Shown here: piece after piece, positions 53,336-61,747 of the stretch
Layout of the letters: every line of letters starts with the position of its first letter
Position numbering within the stretch: the first letter of the stretch is position 1
Translations under genes and position numbers: made by a program
The notes under the pieces: generated by a model
The model's database searches: none
Told to the model about the DNA's origin: nothing
Seen by the model: the letters and a program-made list of their open reading frames with translations, nothing else
Source of the DNA: Bradyrhizobium paxllaeri
GTDB lineage: Bacteria; Pseudomonadota; Alphaproteobacteria; Rhizobiales; Xanthobacteraceae
Reading direction: 5' to 3'
Assembly (NCBI RefSeq): GCF_001693515.2
Contig: NZ_CP042968.1
Span: forward strand, 7,720,501-7,784,500
Length of the DNA stretch: 64,000 nucleotides

Positions 53336-54223
53336 TCAGATCAGATACTCCGCCCCATCGACGACGTAAGGCGCGTGGCGGAAATCCCTGATGGTCGCGA
53401 CCTTATCTGCCGACCAGCCCAGCAGCATGAAATATTTCGGCCGTGAATCGCTTTCGTCCGGATCGAACACCAGAATGGCGGGACGCCGTTCCACGAGGCC
53501 CGGGACCAGTCGCCAATCGCTGACCTTGGCGTAGTTGCCGAAATAGCGGGATACCTCGGCCTTGCCGCGCATCCGGGTCTTGTTGACGAGATCGAGCCTG
53601 ACATCGTCCGAGATCATGGCGCGGATCGCGTCGAAATCGCGGGCGTTGAAATGGGCGACATAGGCGCCGAGGCGCGCACGATCGGCATCCGACAATCGCT
53701 GTTGCGGCGTGTCGTCCGGCTCGGCGGCAAATTCGCGCAACTGCGCGCGGCCGCGATGCAGCGCGGCCTTGGCCGCGGGCAGGCTGCAATCCATGGTCTC
53801 GCAGATTTCCTTCAGCGAGCAACCAAGCACGTCCATCAGGATCACGCTTCCGCGCTGCGGCACCGATAGCCGCATGAAGGTGCGCAAGGAAGTGGCGGCG
53901 ATCTGACGGCTTTCCACGTCATCGAGCTGGTCAACGATCATATCCGCCTCCTCCATCGAGCGGAGCGTCTCCTGGCGGTTGCGCCGGCGCAGGAAATCCA
54001 GCGCAGTATTATGCGCGATCCGGAACAGCCAGCCTTCGGGATTGCCGATATGACCGGCGGAGGGATGCGCCTCCACCGCCTTGATCAGCGCGTCCTGCAG
54101 CACGTCCTCGCCGTCGATGACCGAGCCGACCATGCGCGCGCAGTAGCGATGCAGTTTTGGCCGCATCGCGACCAGCAGGCGTTCGATGTCGGAAGCGGCG
54201 GACGTCTCGGGAAGCGCGGTCAT
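53336..54223 (-). CDS. Sigma-70 family (ECF-like) sigma factor with SnoaL-like tail
   Basis: A 295-residue sigma factor. Region 2 spans about residues 15-90 (GSVIDGEDVLQDALIKAVE, EGWLFRIAHNTALDFLRRRNR), and region 4 about 115-170 (LSVPQRGSVILMDVLGCSLKEICETMDCSLPAAKAALHRGRAQL). The remaining 120 residues (YVAHFNARDFDAIRAMISDDVRLDL and onward) look like a SnoaL/NTF2 domain, which can control such factors. No anti-sigma gene is adjacent. A small ABM-like gene lies 17 bases upstream on the same strand. The ATG at 54223 is preferred to the longer open frame. Confidence 0.88.
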   Translation of the reverse strand: MTALPETSAASDIERLLVAMRPKLHRYCARMVGSVIDGEDVLQDALIKAVEAHPSAGHIGNPEGWLFRIAHNTALDFLRRRNRQETLRSMEEADMIVDQLDDVESRQIAATSLRTFMRLSVPQRGSVILMDVLGCSLKEICETMDCSLPAAKAALHRGRAQLREFAAEPDDTPQQRLSDADRARLGAYVAHFNARDFDAIRAMISDDVRLDLVNKTRMRGKAEVSRYFGNYAKVSDWRLVPGLVERRPAILVFDPDESDSRPKYFMLLGWSADKVATIRDFRHAPYVVDGAEYLI

Positions 54224-54240
54224 TCTGCCTCCGGCGCAGG

Positions 54241-54549
54241 TCAGGGCTCGCCCAGCATATGGTATTTGCCGACCACGGTAGCGCCCTTGGGCACCGGCGG
54301 TTCGGCGCAACGTTCCCGAATGCCGTTCTGAAACGCCTGAAAGGCCGCCAGTTTCGGCAAGGCGCTGGAGCCGTCGCCGGCCGCACTCTCGACGAAATGA
54401 ATGAACGTGTCGTCCTCCAGCCGCAGCGACAGATAGCGGAGGCCTTGCGGCTGCGCCGCCTTCAGCTCCGCAAACACCGCCGCGATCAGTTCCGCGTTCC
54501 TGTCGGCCATTTCCGGCTTTGTCCTGTACCTGATTACGGTCCGTCTCAT
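54241..54549 (-). CDS. Small dimeric alpha/beta-barrel (ABM-like) protein
   Basis: A 102-residue protein beginning MRRTVIRYRTKPEMADRNAE, with LIAAVFAELKAAQPQGLRYL, FIHFVESAAGDGSS and AFQAFQNGI. The strand-helix pattern suggests the ferredoxin-like fold of antibiotic-biosynthesis-monooxygenase relatives. No catalytic residues can be assigned. It lies 17 bases upstream of the sigma-factor gene, so the two are probably cotranscribed. The functional link is unknown. Confidence 0.72.
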   Translation of the reverse strand: MRRTVIRYRTKPEMADRNAELIAAVFAELKAAQPQGLRYLSLRLEDDTFIHFVESAAGDGSSALPKLAAFQAFQNGIRERCAEPPVPKGATVVGKYHMLGEP

Positions 54550-54747
54550 GGCATTCTCCTTGTTGCAGGCGTCTCGACCTCAAGGACGTTCGGGCGCAGG
54601 CAAAGGATGCGGTCTCCAGGAAATTCTTTTTGCCTTTGCGCGATGCGCTTTCGCTATCGGCCGATTGGCAAAGACGTCTTGGACCGCTGGCGCAAATGGC
54701 TACATAATCCAATGCGTCGAGATATCTGAAACCGGGGTCGCATTCCC

Positions 54748-56022
54748 ATGACGACAGTGCCGAAAGAACCCCATCACGTCGTGATTGTCGGCGCCGGATT
54801 TGGCGGGCTGGAGGCGGCCTTCGGTCTTGCCGGGGCGCCGGTCAAGATCACGCTGATCGATCGCCGCAACCATCATCTGTTTCAGCCGCTGCTCTACCAG
54901 GTCGCGACCGCTTCGCTGGCGACGTCGGAAATCGCCTGGCCGATCCGCTACCTGCTGCGCGGCCGCAAGGAGGTGACGACGCTGTTCGCCAATGTCAGCG
55001 GCATCGACGCCGCGGGTAAACGCGTGCTGCTCGAAGACGGCGATACCATCGCCTACGACACGCTGATCCTCGCCACCGGCGCCCGCCACGCCTATTTCGG
55101 CCATGACGAATGGGAACCGTTCGCGCCGGGCCTGAAGACGCTGGAGGACGCCACCACGCTGCGGCGGCGCATTCTCGTCGCCTTCGAGCGCGCCGAGCGC
55201 GAGACCGATACTGTCAGGCGCGCGGCGCTGCTCACCTTCGTCATCATCGGCGCCGGCCCGACCGGCGTCGAAATGGCCGGCACCATCGCCGACCTCGCCA
55301 AGGACACGCTGCCGCCGGACTTTCGCAACATCGACACCCACAAGACCCGCGTCGTCCTGGTCGAGGCCGGCCCGCGCGTGCTGGCAGGCTTCCCCGAGGA
55401 TCTCTCGGCTTACGCGCAGCGCTCGCTGGAGGAGATCGGCGTCGAGGTGGTGCTGGGGCAGCCCGTCACCGAATGTGCCATCGATGGCGTCGTCTATGGC
55501 GGCAACAAGCTCGAGGCTCGAACCATCGTCTGGGCCGCCGGCGTGCGCGCTTCACGCGCGGCGGAATGGATGGGCGCGCCCGCCGACCGCGCCTATCGCC
55601 TGAAGGTCGAGCCTGATCTCACCGTGCCCGGCCATCCCGATGTCTTTGCCATCGGCGACACCGTGACGATCGCCGGCCCCGACGGCAATCCTGTGCCGGG
55701 CATCGCGCCGGCGGCCAAGCAGCAGGGACGCTATGTGGCCGCACTGATCAAGGCACGCCTGAACGGCGGCACGCGGCCGCCGTTCCGCTACAAGCATGCC
55801 GGCAGCCTCGCGCAGATCGGCAAGAAGAAGGCCGTGATCGATTTCGGCTGGATGAAACTGCGCGGCAATCTCGCGTGGTGGATCTGGGGCATCGCCCACA
55901 TCTACTTCCTGATCGGCCTGCGCAACCGGCTCAGCGTGGCGCTGAGCTGGCTGTGGATTCACGCCCGCGACCAGCGCGCCGCGCGGCTGATCACGCAGGG
56001 GTCGAGCAAGGTCACCGGATAG
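54748..56022 (+). CDS. ndh: Type II NADH dehydrogenase (NDH-2 family flavoprotein)
   Basis: Passes electrons from NADH to quinone without pumping protons. The 424-residue protein has two dinucleotide-binding folds: VIVGAGFGGLEAAFGL at the start for FAD and FVIIGAGPTGVEMAGTIADL for NADH. VFAIGDTVTIAGPDG is the second FAD motif, and APAAKQQGRYVAALI follows. The C-terminal part has NLAWWIWGIAHIYFLIGLRN, the membrane-binding end. It is divergent from the sigma-factor pair and convergent with the tannase-family gene. Confidence 0.9.
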   Translation: MTTVPKEPHHVVIVGAGFGGLEAAFGLAGAPVKITLIDRRNHHLFQPLLYQVATASLATSEIAWPIRYLLRGRKEVTTLFANVSGIDAAGKRVLLEDGDTIAYDTLILATGARHAYFGHDEWEPFAPGLKTLEDATTLRRRILVAFERAERETDTVRRAALLTFVIIGAGPTGVEMAGTIADLAKDTLPPDFRNIDTHKTRVVLVEAGPRVLAGFPEDLSAYAQRSLEEIGVEVVLGQPVTECAIDGVVYGGNKLEARTIVWAAGVRASRAAEWMGAPADRAYRLKVEPDLTVPGHPDVFAIGDTVTIAGPDGNPVPGIAPAAKQQGRYVAALIKARLNGGTRPPFRYKHAGSLAQIGKKKAVIDFGWMKLRGNLAWWIWGIAHIYFLIGLRNRLSVALSWLWIHARDQRAARLITQGSSKVTG

Positions 56023-56024
56023 GT

Positions 56025-57698
56025 TTACGGCGCGCAGGCAAAACTGGCGGCGCTATTCGTCGGCCCCGATTTGTAGTGCGGCCATGCCGGCCATTGGCAC
56101 AATGGCAGCGCGCGCGTCGTCTCGAACGCCGGCGCCTCCACCTTTTGCTCGATCACTTGGAGATCGCCGGGCGCCTTGCCGTTCTCGACCCAGTCAACCA
56201 GCACGGCCAGCATGTCGACATTGGCGGGCGCGCCCGAGCCGACATGATCGACGCCGGGCGCGGTGTAGAGCCGGACGAATTCCGCCGTCTTCTCCTTGCC
56301 CAAGGTGCGCTGCACATTTTCAAAGTAGCGGATGCCTGCATAGGGGCTCTGGGCGTAGTCGGCCATGTTTTCGAGGATCACCAGCCTGCCGCCGCGCGCG
56401 GCAAAGCGGCTGAGGTCAGGATTGGTCGAATCCATCAGGCGCGACACATACAGCAGGCGCTCCTTGTGCTCCGCGGGCTTGTAGGTCGTGACGTCCAGCT
56501 TCGGATCGCGCGCGAAGACATATTGGATGCCGCCCGCGCCATAGATCCAGGCGATCCCGTTGGTGGGCGCCGGTGGCTGCGCCGGGGCCGCCTTGCCGAG
56601 CCACCAGGAGACCCAGCCGCCGGTCGGACCGAAGGCCGGGATGTTTTCGCCGGAGACACCCCAGCCCGGATAATCGTCAAGGCCGTTCTCCAGCGCAAAC
56701 GGGAACTTGTAGGTCGAATGCAGCGTCTTGATCGCCGCGATCTGCGGATCGCTGAGGCACTGGTCGCCGCTCTGCCCCGCCGCGCAGCGCAGCGTTTCAG
56801 GTTGGAATTTCGCCTTGCAGCCGACCGGGTCCAGCACCAGCGAATCCTCGGCGCCGTCGGCCTTGTCGCAAGCGGCAAGCACCGCCTTTGCCACCAGTTC
56901 GACCTGCGCCGGGCGGATCCAGCCTTCGCCCATGGTGGCGAGGCCCCCACGCGTCCCCGCATGCTGCAACCCGACCCAGTTGATGACGGGTACGCGGGCA
57001 AAGATGCCGTCGAAATCCTCAGGGTAACGCTGCGCCATCGTCAGCGCCTCGCGGCCGCCTTCCGACGATCCCATGAAATAAAGTTTGGACGGCGGGTTGC
57101 CATAGGCGCGCACCATCAGGGCAACGGCGGCATCCCGCACGCGCTTGTAGGAGCGATGCGCGAAATTCTCGAACGCCTCGTCGTTGAGCGCGAACAATTG
57201 CGGCGGCTCGCCCGGCTTGGTCTCATGGCCGGAATCCGTGCCATAGGTGACGAAGCCGCGCGCCAGCGGCGACGGTGCGCCGAACGGAAAGGCCGGCGGC
57301 AAGGCAAGCCCGGTGATCAGCACGCCGTTGAAACCGCCGCCGCCATATTGCAGCGAGCGGCCGTTCCACTCGATCGGGAGGTTGACCTGGAATTTGATCG
57401 GCGGCGCATTGGGATCTGCCGGCGCGATCTGGCCGAGCACCTTGCAGAATTCCGGATTGGCCGGGGTGACGCGCGCTGCCGGCGTTGGCCCTCGTTCGGC
57501 GACGGCGAGTGGTGTGGGTGCAACGATCGAGGCGGAGTCGATCCGGACAACATTGTCGGTCGGCTTGATCAGGTCGCCACAGGTCGCGGCGGGATCGCCG
57601 ACCATCTTTGCGGCCATTGCATCCGCAGCGAAGAGCGAAGCAGCCACAACCAGCAGAAACTGCGCCCGCACGCGCCTATCGAATTTGAGGTGATGCAT
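56025..57698 (-). CDS. Tannase/feruloyl esterase family hydrolase
   Basis: A 557-residue exported alpha/beta hydrolase. The signal peptide is about residues 10-29 (RAQFLLVVAASLFAADAMAA). The nucleophile lies in KLYFMGSSEGGREALTMAQRYP (about Ser212), and FDGIFARVPVINW follows, a tannase-family signature. Several Cys pairs, including CDKADGAEDSLVLDPVGCKAK, fit the family's disulphide and calcium-binding lid. The C-terminal HVGSGAPANVDML holds the catalytic His. It may release phenolic acids such as ferulate from esters, matching the aromatic genes nearby; the substrate is unproven. Confidence 0.88.
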   Translation of the reverse strand: MHHLKFDRRVRAQFLLVVAASLFAADAMAAKMVGDPAATCGDLIKPTDNVVRIDSASIVAPTPLAVAERGPTPAARVTPANPEFCKVLGQIAPADPNAPPIKFQVNLPIEWNGRSLQYGGGGFNGVLITGLALPPAFPFGAPSPLARGFVTYGTDSGHETKPGEPPQLFALNDEAFENFAHRSYKRVRDAAVALMVRAYGNPPSKLYFMGSSEGGREALTMAQRYPEDFDGIFARVPVINWVGLQHAGTRGGLATMGEGWIRPAQVELVAKAVLAACDKADGAEDSLVLDPVGCKAKFQPETLRCAAGQSGDQCLSDPQIAAIKTLHSTYKFPFALENGLDDYPGWGVSGENIPAFGPTGGWVSWWLGKAAPAQPPAPTNGIAWIYGAGGIQYVFARDPKLDVTTYKPAEHKERLLYVSRLMDSTNPDLSRFAARGGRLVILENMADYAQSPYAGIRYFENVQRTLGKEKTAEFVRLYTAPGVDHVGSGAPANVDMLAVLVDWVENGKAPGDLQVIEQKVEAPAFETTRALPLCQWPAWPHYKSGPTNSAASFACAP

Positions 57699-57844
57699 CG
57701 CTTCCCCCTGCTATCGTTTTGCGGTCGCGTTTGGGCCGGCCGTTCGTGCTTAGAATGGTTCAGGCCGCGTGGACGTCAATCGAAATAAAGAATGATCGGT
57801 GGCCGCGTTTGCCAGCCTTTATGCGGTGAAACCCCCACCCCGGC

Positions 57845-57867
57845 CCTCCCCCGCAAGCGGGAGAGGG
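57845..57867 (-). terminator. GC-rich hairpin after binding-protein gene
   Basis: CCTCCCCCGC-AA-GCGGGAGAGG, a stem with minor mismatches 15 bases beyond the stop of the binding-protein gene at 57882. It is similar to dispersed hairpins in this lineage and lacks a T-run. Confidence 0.4.
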
Positions 57868-57881
57868 AGGAGAGCGGTGCG

Positions 57882-59099
57882 TTACTTCACCAGCGAGCAG
57901 CCGCCATCGGCGAGCGGGCGGAAGGCCTGGTCGGCGGGAATGGTCGAAACCAGCTTGTAGTAGTCGTAGGGGTATTTCGACTCTTCGGGCTTCTTGACCT
58001 CGAACAGGTACATCGGGTGAATGACGCGGCCGTCCTGACGGATGGTGACGTCGCCGAACAATTTGTCCTTGCCCCTGAACTTCTTCATCTGCGGTACGGC
58101 GTCCTTGGCGTGATCGCTGCCGGTTGCCGCCACGGCGTTGAGATAGGCGAGCGTGGAGGCATAGACGCCGGCCTGGTTGCCGCTCGGCATCTTGCCGTTC
58201 ACGCCCGGCCGCGCCGCGAAGCGTTTTGCGAACGCGCGGGTGTCGTCATCCATGTCCCAGTAAAACGCCTCGAACAATTGCAGGCCCTGCCCGACCTTCA
58301 ACCCCATACCGTGGACGTCGTTGATGAACAGCAGGAACGCCACCATGGTCTGACCGCTCTGCTGGAGGCCGAACTCGGCGGCCTGCTTCACCGCGTTGAC
58401 GGTATCGCCGCCGGCATTGGCAAGCCCGATCACCTTGGCCTTGGAATTCTGCGCCTGCAGCAGCAGCGAGGCGAAGTCAGCCGTGTTGAGCGGGTGCTTG
58501 GCCGAGCCGAGCACCTTGCCGCCATGCTTTTCGATGTAATTGGTGGCCTCGGCCTCGATGCCCTGGCCGAGCGCAAAGTTCACCGTGATGAAGTACCATT
58601 CCTTGCCGCCGCGCGACATCATCGCCGCTGCGGTCGAATTGCCGGTCGCCCAGGCGTCGTTGACCCACTGAATGGTGTTGGGCGAGCAGGCCTTGCCGGT
58701 GAGGTCGGAGCTCGCGGTCGATGACGCCAGGAACGTCATGCGGCTGTCCCGCAGCAGCGAATTGATGGTGAGGCCGACCGCCGAGTTCGGCACGTCGACC
58801 ACGGCATCGACGCCGTCGACATCGAGCCATTTGCGCACGATCGCGGAACCCACGTCGGCCTTGTTCTGGTGATCGGCATAGACGATTTCAACCTTGATGC
58901 CCTTGCCGCCGCCGTTGAAATCTTCCGCCGCCATGCGCGCGGCTTCCACCGAGCCCATGCCGTTGGTGTCCTGGAAGATGCCGGAAATGTCGTTGAGCAC
59001 GCCGACACGCACGACATTGTCGGAAATTTGCGCACGCGCCGCCGGCGCTATTGCGCAAGACAAGGCAAGCGCCAGACCGAACTTCAAAGCCCTCATCAT
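57882..59099 (-). CDS. ABC transporter substrate-binding protein, aromatic-acid-type (copy 1)
   Basis: A 405-residue type I periplasmic binding protein. The signal peptide is MMRALKFGLALALSCAIAPAARA. NVVRVGVLNDISGIFQDTNGMGS, EIVYADHQNKADVGSAI, ANAGGDTVNAVKQAAEFGL and the C-terminal STIPADQAFRPLADGGCSLVK closely parallel the protein at 61748-62959. This subgroup includes CouP-like binders of aromatic acids in Rhodopseudomonas. The start has GAGGGAG upstream. It lies 84 bases after the ferredoxin gene, probably in the same transcript. No permease genes are adjacent. Confidence 0.9.
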   Translation of the reverse strand: MMRALKFGLALALSCAIAPAARAQISDNVVRVGVLNDISGIFQDTNGMGSVEAARMAAEDFNGGGKGIKVEIVYADHQNKADVGSAIVRKWLDVDGVDAVVDVPNSAVGLTINSLLRDSRMTFLASSTASSDLTGKACSPNTIQWVNDAWATGNSTAAAMMSRGGKEWYFITVNFALGQGIEAEATNYIEKHGGKVLGSAKHPLNTADFASLLLQAQNSKAKVIGLANAGGDTVNAVKQAAEFGLQQSGQTMVAFLLFINDVHGMGLKVGQGLQLFEAFYWDMDDDTRAFAKRFAARPGVNGKMPSGNQAGVYASTLAYLNAVAATGSDHAKDAVPQMKKFRGKDKLFGDVTIRQDGRVIHPMYLFEVKKPEESKYPYDYYKLVSTIPADQAFRPLADGGCSLVK

Positions 59100-59183
59100 T
59101 TTCTCCCTCTGTATCTGATCTCTGATGTTCCCGAACTTCGCCGGGTTTAAATTCAATGCAGGCGGTGGCCGCCGGTCACGTCA

Positions 59184-59507
59184 TCACGTCTGGCGGTCCG
59201 GTAGCCGCAGGACCAAACCGTCAAGGTCCGCGCCAAGCTTGATCTGGCAGGACAGACGGCTGTTGGCCTGCCGCTCGGCGGCGGCGCCATCCAACAGCGC
59301 GTCCTCATCGTCACCCATCGCTGGCAGGCGGGCGAGCCAGTCGTCATCGACATAGACATGGCAGGTGGCGCACATGGCGCTGCCGCCGCATTCGGCCAGA
59401 ATTCCGCTGACATCCTGGCGCGTCGCAGCCTGCATGGCGCTTTCGCCATGGCTGGCGTCGATGCGCTGCTGGCGCCCGTCGGGATGGATGAAGGTGATGC
59501 TCGGCAT
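59184..59507 (-). CDS. 2Fe-2S ferredoxin, P450 redox partner (palustrisredoxin/HaPux-like)
   Basis: A 107-residue adrenodoxin/putidaredoxin-type ferredoxin. Cluster ligands are Cys40, Cys46, Cys49 and Cys87 (AECGGSAMCATCHVYVDD and SRLSCQIKL), in the C-x5-C-x2-C...C spacing. It begins MPSITFIHPDGRQQRIDA, very like the HaPux/Pux proteins that feed CYP199A enzymes. It starts 10 bases after the P450 stop, so it should supply that enzyme with electrons. No ferredoxin reductase gene is in the window. Confidence 0.93.
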   Translation of the reverse strand: MPSITFIHPDGRQQRIDASHGESAMQAATRQDVSGILAECGGSAMCATCHVYVDDDWLARLPAMGDDEDALLDGAAAERQANSRLSCQIKLGADLDGLVLRLPDRQT

Positions 59508-59517
59508 GGGCGGTCCG

Positions 59518-60753
59518 TCAGGCCGGAGAAATCGTGATGGGAAGACTTTCGAGACCGCGCAGCGTGTTGTTGTAGCGGCGCTTTACCGGCCCCGTGATCT
59601 CGATCTTTCCGACCTTGCGGGCGATCGCCGCCAGCATCACCTCGCCCTCCAGGCGGGCGACGAGCTGGCCGACGCACATATGGATGCCGGAGCCAAATCC
59701 GACATGGCCCGTGGTGCGGCGAGTGATGTCGTAGCTGTCAGCCCTCTCCCAGCGCCGCGGATCGCGGTTGGCGGCGCCGAGGAACATCAGGACCTTCTCC
59801 CCTTCCCCGATACGATGGCCTGACAGTTCGACCTCCCGCGTCGTGGTGCGGAAGAAGGTCTGCACCGGGCTTTCAAAGCGGATCGCCTCTTCGAAGGCGT
59901 TGCGCGCCAGCGTCGGATCGCTGCGCAGTTTTGCCAGTTGGTCGGGAAAGCGCGCCAGGCAATAGACGGCTGCGCCGATGCCATAGACGGTGGTGTCGAG
60001 TCCGGCCGACAGCAGCGAGCGCACCAATAGCGGCGCTTCCTCATGGGTGATGTCACCAGCATCGGCGCGGGCATGGATGCAGGCGCCGAAGCCACCGGGG
60101 GCGAGATTTTCGCGCTGGCATTGTTCGGCGACATAGGCCTGGTGCGGCGCAGAGCGCTCGATCGCTTCCTGGCGCAGCTGGTTCGGCGGCCCGAAGGCGT
60201 TGAATACGAGGCTTGCATAAGGCAGCAGATTCTCGCGGCCTTCCTGCTTCAGTCCGAGCGCGTCGGGGAAAACCGACAACGGATAGGCTTCCGCAAGATC
60301 GGTGATCGCATCAAAGCCTCCGCGCGCCAGCAATTCGTCGGCCTTGGCTTCGGCCAGTGCGGTGAAATGACTGCGCAGCGGCTTCATCGCGGTCGCCGAC
60401 AGAATCTGGTTCAGCACGGCGCGGGTGCGCGTGTGCGCCGGGGGATCCGCCTCGAGGATGATGCTTTGCGGACGCCAGGCCTTCTCCTTGGCGAAATCGC
60501 TTAAGCCCACGCCGCGGCTGGAACAGAAGGTCATGGGATCGTTGAGGACGGCGTGCACCTCCGCATAGCGTGCCACGCCATAGACGCCCCATTTGTCGAG
60601 CCACACCACCGGGCCGGCCTCGCGCAGCGCTTCGTGGATCGGGTGCGGCTCCTCGAAGAACTCGGTCGAGAACGGGTCCACGTCGAGGTGGGGTACGCCG
60701 GCCGGCGCACCATGCTCCGGGGTGACAGAATCGGTCCGGGAGGTCGCGCTCAT
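59518..60753 (-). CDS. CYP199A-type cytochrome P450 (4-methoxybenzoate O-demethylase-like)
   Basis: A 411-residue class I P450. The haem cysteine is about Cys360 in GFGSGIHMCVGQLVAR, the I-helix acid-alcohol pair is Asp253-Thr254 in SAGLDTTVYG, and the EExxR-type motif is EEAIRF. Recalled CYP199A4 substrate-contact residues align with an offset of two: Arg94, Ser97, Phe184, Phe187, Arg245, Ser246, Ser249 and Phe300. CYP199A4 O-demethylates 4-methoxybenzoate, and the same chemistry is likely here. AGGAG lies 6 bases before the ATG. The ferredoxin gene follows by 10 bases. It is divergent from a MarR gene. Confidence 0.93.
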   Translation of the reverse strand: MSATSRTDSVTPEHGAPAGVPHLDVDPFSTEFFEEPHPIHEALREAGPVVWLDKWGVYGVARYAEVHAVLNDPMTFCSSRGVGLSDFAKEKAWRPQSIILEADPPAHTRTRAVLNQILSATAMKPLRSHFTALAEAKADELLARGGFDAITDLAEAYPLSVFPDALGLKQEGRENLLPYASLVFNAFGPPNQLRQEAIERSAPHQAYVAEQCQRENLAPGGFGACIHARADAGDITHEEAPLLVRSLLSAGLDTTVYGIGAAVYCLARFPDQLAKLRSDPTLARNAFEEAIRFESPVQTFFRTTTREVELSGHRIGEGEKVLMFLGAANRDPRRWERADSYDITRRTTGHVGFGSGIHMCVGQLVARLEGEVMLAAIARKVGKIEITGPVKRRYNNTLRGLESLPITISPA

Positions 60754-60762
60754 GTGGGTCTC

Positions 60763-60781
60763 CTGCATAATGTTCTTGCAG
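60763..60781. promoter_or_regulatory. CTGCA-N9-TGCAG inverted repeat between P450 and MarR genes
   Basis: CTGCA at 60763-60767 and TGCAG at 60777-60781 flank nine AT-rich bases in the divergent gap. It could be the site through which the adjacent MarR regulator controls the P450 gene. The arms are short, so chance is possible. Confidence 0.35.
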
Positions 60782-60833
60782 AGCGGTATGCGCAGTCTCT
60801 ATGTCTGGAACGCTGAAGCGGCTTCGGAAGAGC

Positions 60834-61364
60834 ATGAGCAGGAACAGACAGGCGCGCGCCCCTCGCGCGGGCGCGGCAAGCAGGAACGGACGGGCCGAAC
60901 AGGTGCTCGACCTCGACCGTTACGTTCCGGCGCTCATCACCTTCATCGCCAACAAATTGTCGCGCAGTGCGACCGTGGTCTATCAGAAGCGTTTTGGGGT
61001 CAACGTCACGGAATGGCGGATCCTGTCGCTGCTGGCGATCGAGCCGGAAATTTCGGCGGCCCGCATCTGCCACGTGATCGGTTTCGACAAGGGGCCGGTC
61101 AGCCGGACACTGGCCGGCATGGAAGAGCGCGGGCTGGTCAACATCCGGGCCGACCGTGAGGACGGGCGCACCCATTCGATCTCCCTGACCGCGAAGGGAT
61201 ACACCACCCACGACCAGGTCATCGCGGTCGCGCTCGAACGTGAGCGCCGCCTGCTCTCCTGCCTGAGCAAGCCGGAGCGGGAAACCTTGATCGCGCTGCT
61301 GTTGCGGGTGCACGGCAATCTCGACGCCGTAAAGGGCGCGGGCGAAGTCGACACGCGGGATTGA
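60834..61364 (+). CDS. MarR family transcriptional regulator (near P450)
   Basis: A winged-helix dimeric regulator of about 176 residues from the ATG at 60834, or 187 from 60801. The DNA-binding part is VTEWRILSLLAIEPEISAARICHVIGFDKGPVSRTLAGMEERGLVNIRADREDGRTHSISLT, with the usual D-R-R-type wing (DREDGRTH). A basic Arg-rich N-terminal tail precedes it. The shorter start leaves room for divergent promoters; ribosome sites are weak for both. It probably controls the P450-ferredoxin-binding-protein run. The effector may be an aromatic acid. Confidence 0.9.
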   Translation: MSRNRQARAPRAGAASRNGRAEQVLDLDRYVPALITFIANKLSRSATVVYQKRFGVNVTEWRILSLLAIEPEISAARICHVIGFDKGPVSRTLAGMEERGLVNIRADREDGRTHSISLTAKGYTTHDQVIAVALERERRLLSCLSKPERETLIALLLRVHGNLDAVKGAGEVDTRD

Positions 61365-61533
61365 GCGGCGAGCATTAGTCACGCCGCGGCGAACAGCGCC
61401 GTCATCGCGCTTCGCGCGCACCACACTGTGTCGTGACGATCCGACACGCCCGAACATCCGTTTCTCCCTGTGCAGCCCGGCACTCTCGTGCTCTGCGGTC
61501 GGCCGCTTGTCGAAAACAGGCTCGCACAAACTA

Positions 61534-61547
61534 GTTGCCTTGGCAAC
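61534..61547. promoter_or_regulatory. GTTGCC-N2-GGCAAC inverted repeat, copy 2
   Basis: The same perfect 6-base arms as at 52635-52648, flanked by AT-rich sequence (ACTA and ATAAAT) as in many MarR-type operators. It has no gene start nearby on either strand, so it may be left from a lost promoter. Confidence 0.45.
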
Positions 61548-61630
61548 ATAAATAGCAAGCGTCGAGAGCAGAGTTCCGAGAGAGCCTGACTCAAAGTGCA
61601 ACCAATGAAATCAGGCACTTTCATTTGGCT

Positions 61631-61718
61631 CGTCATGCCCGGCCTTGTGCCGGGCATCCACGTCTTTGTTCTCATCGAGCAAAAGACGTGGATGGCCGGG
61701 ACAAGCCCGGCCATGACG
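61631..61718. repeat. Inverted repeat between MarR and binding-protein genes
   Basis: CGTCATGCCCGGCCTTGTGC and CCACGTCTTT at the left mirror AAAGACGTGG and GCCGGGACAAGCCCGGCCAT with GACG at the right. The hairpin could end both convergent transcripts. Confidence 0.75.
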
Positions 61719-61747
61719 GAAAGTGAGGAGTACGCCGCGCGGTCAGG

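Larger units (their letters stand above)
61365..61747. other. Convergent gene-free stretch with palindrome and repeat
   Basis: About 380 bases between convergent genes. It holds a GTTGCC-TT-GGCAAC palindrome (61534-61547) and an inverted repeat (61631-61718). Short frames in it do not resemble proteins. Confidence 0.55.

Noticed and set aside
55875..57788. 637-residue plus-strand frame opposite the tannase-family gene
   Set aside because: Antisense to a gene with signal peptide and catalytic motif; Arg/Gly/Ala-rich composition.
61379..61714. 111-residue minus-strand frame between MarR and binding-protein genes
   Set aside because: Runs through an inverted repeat and has no protein features.
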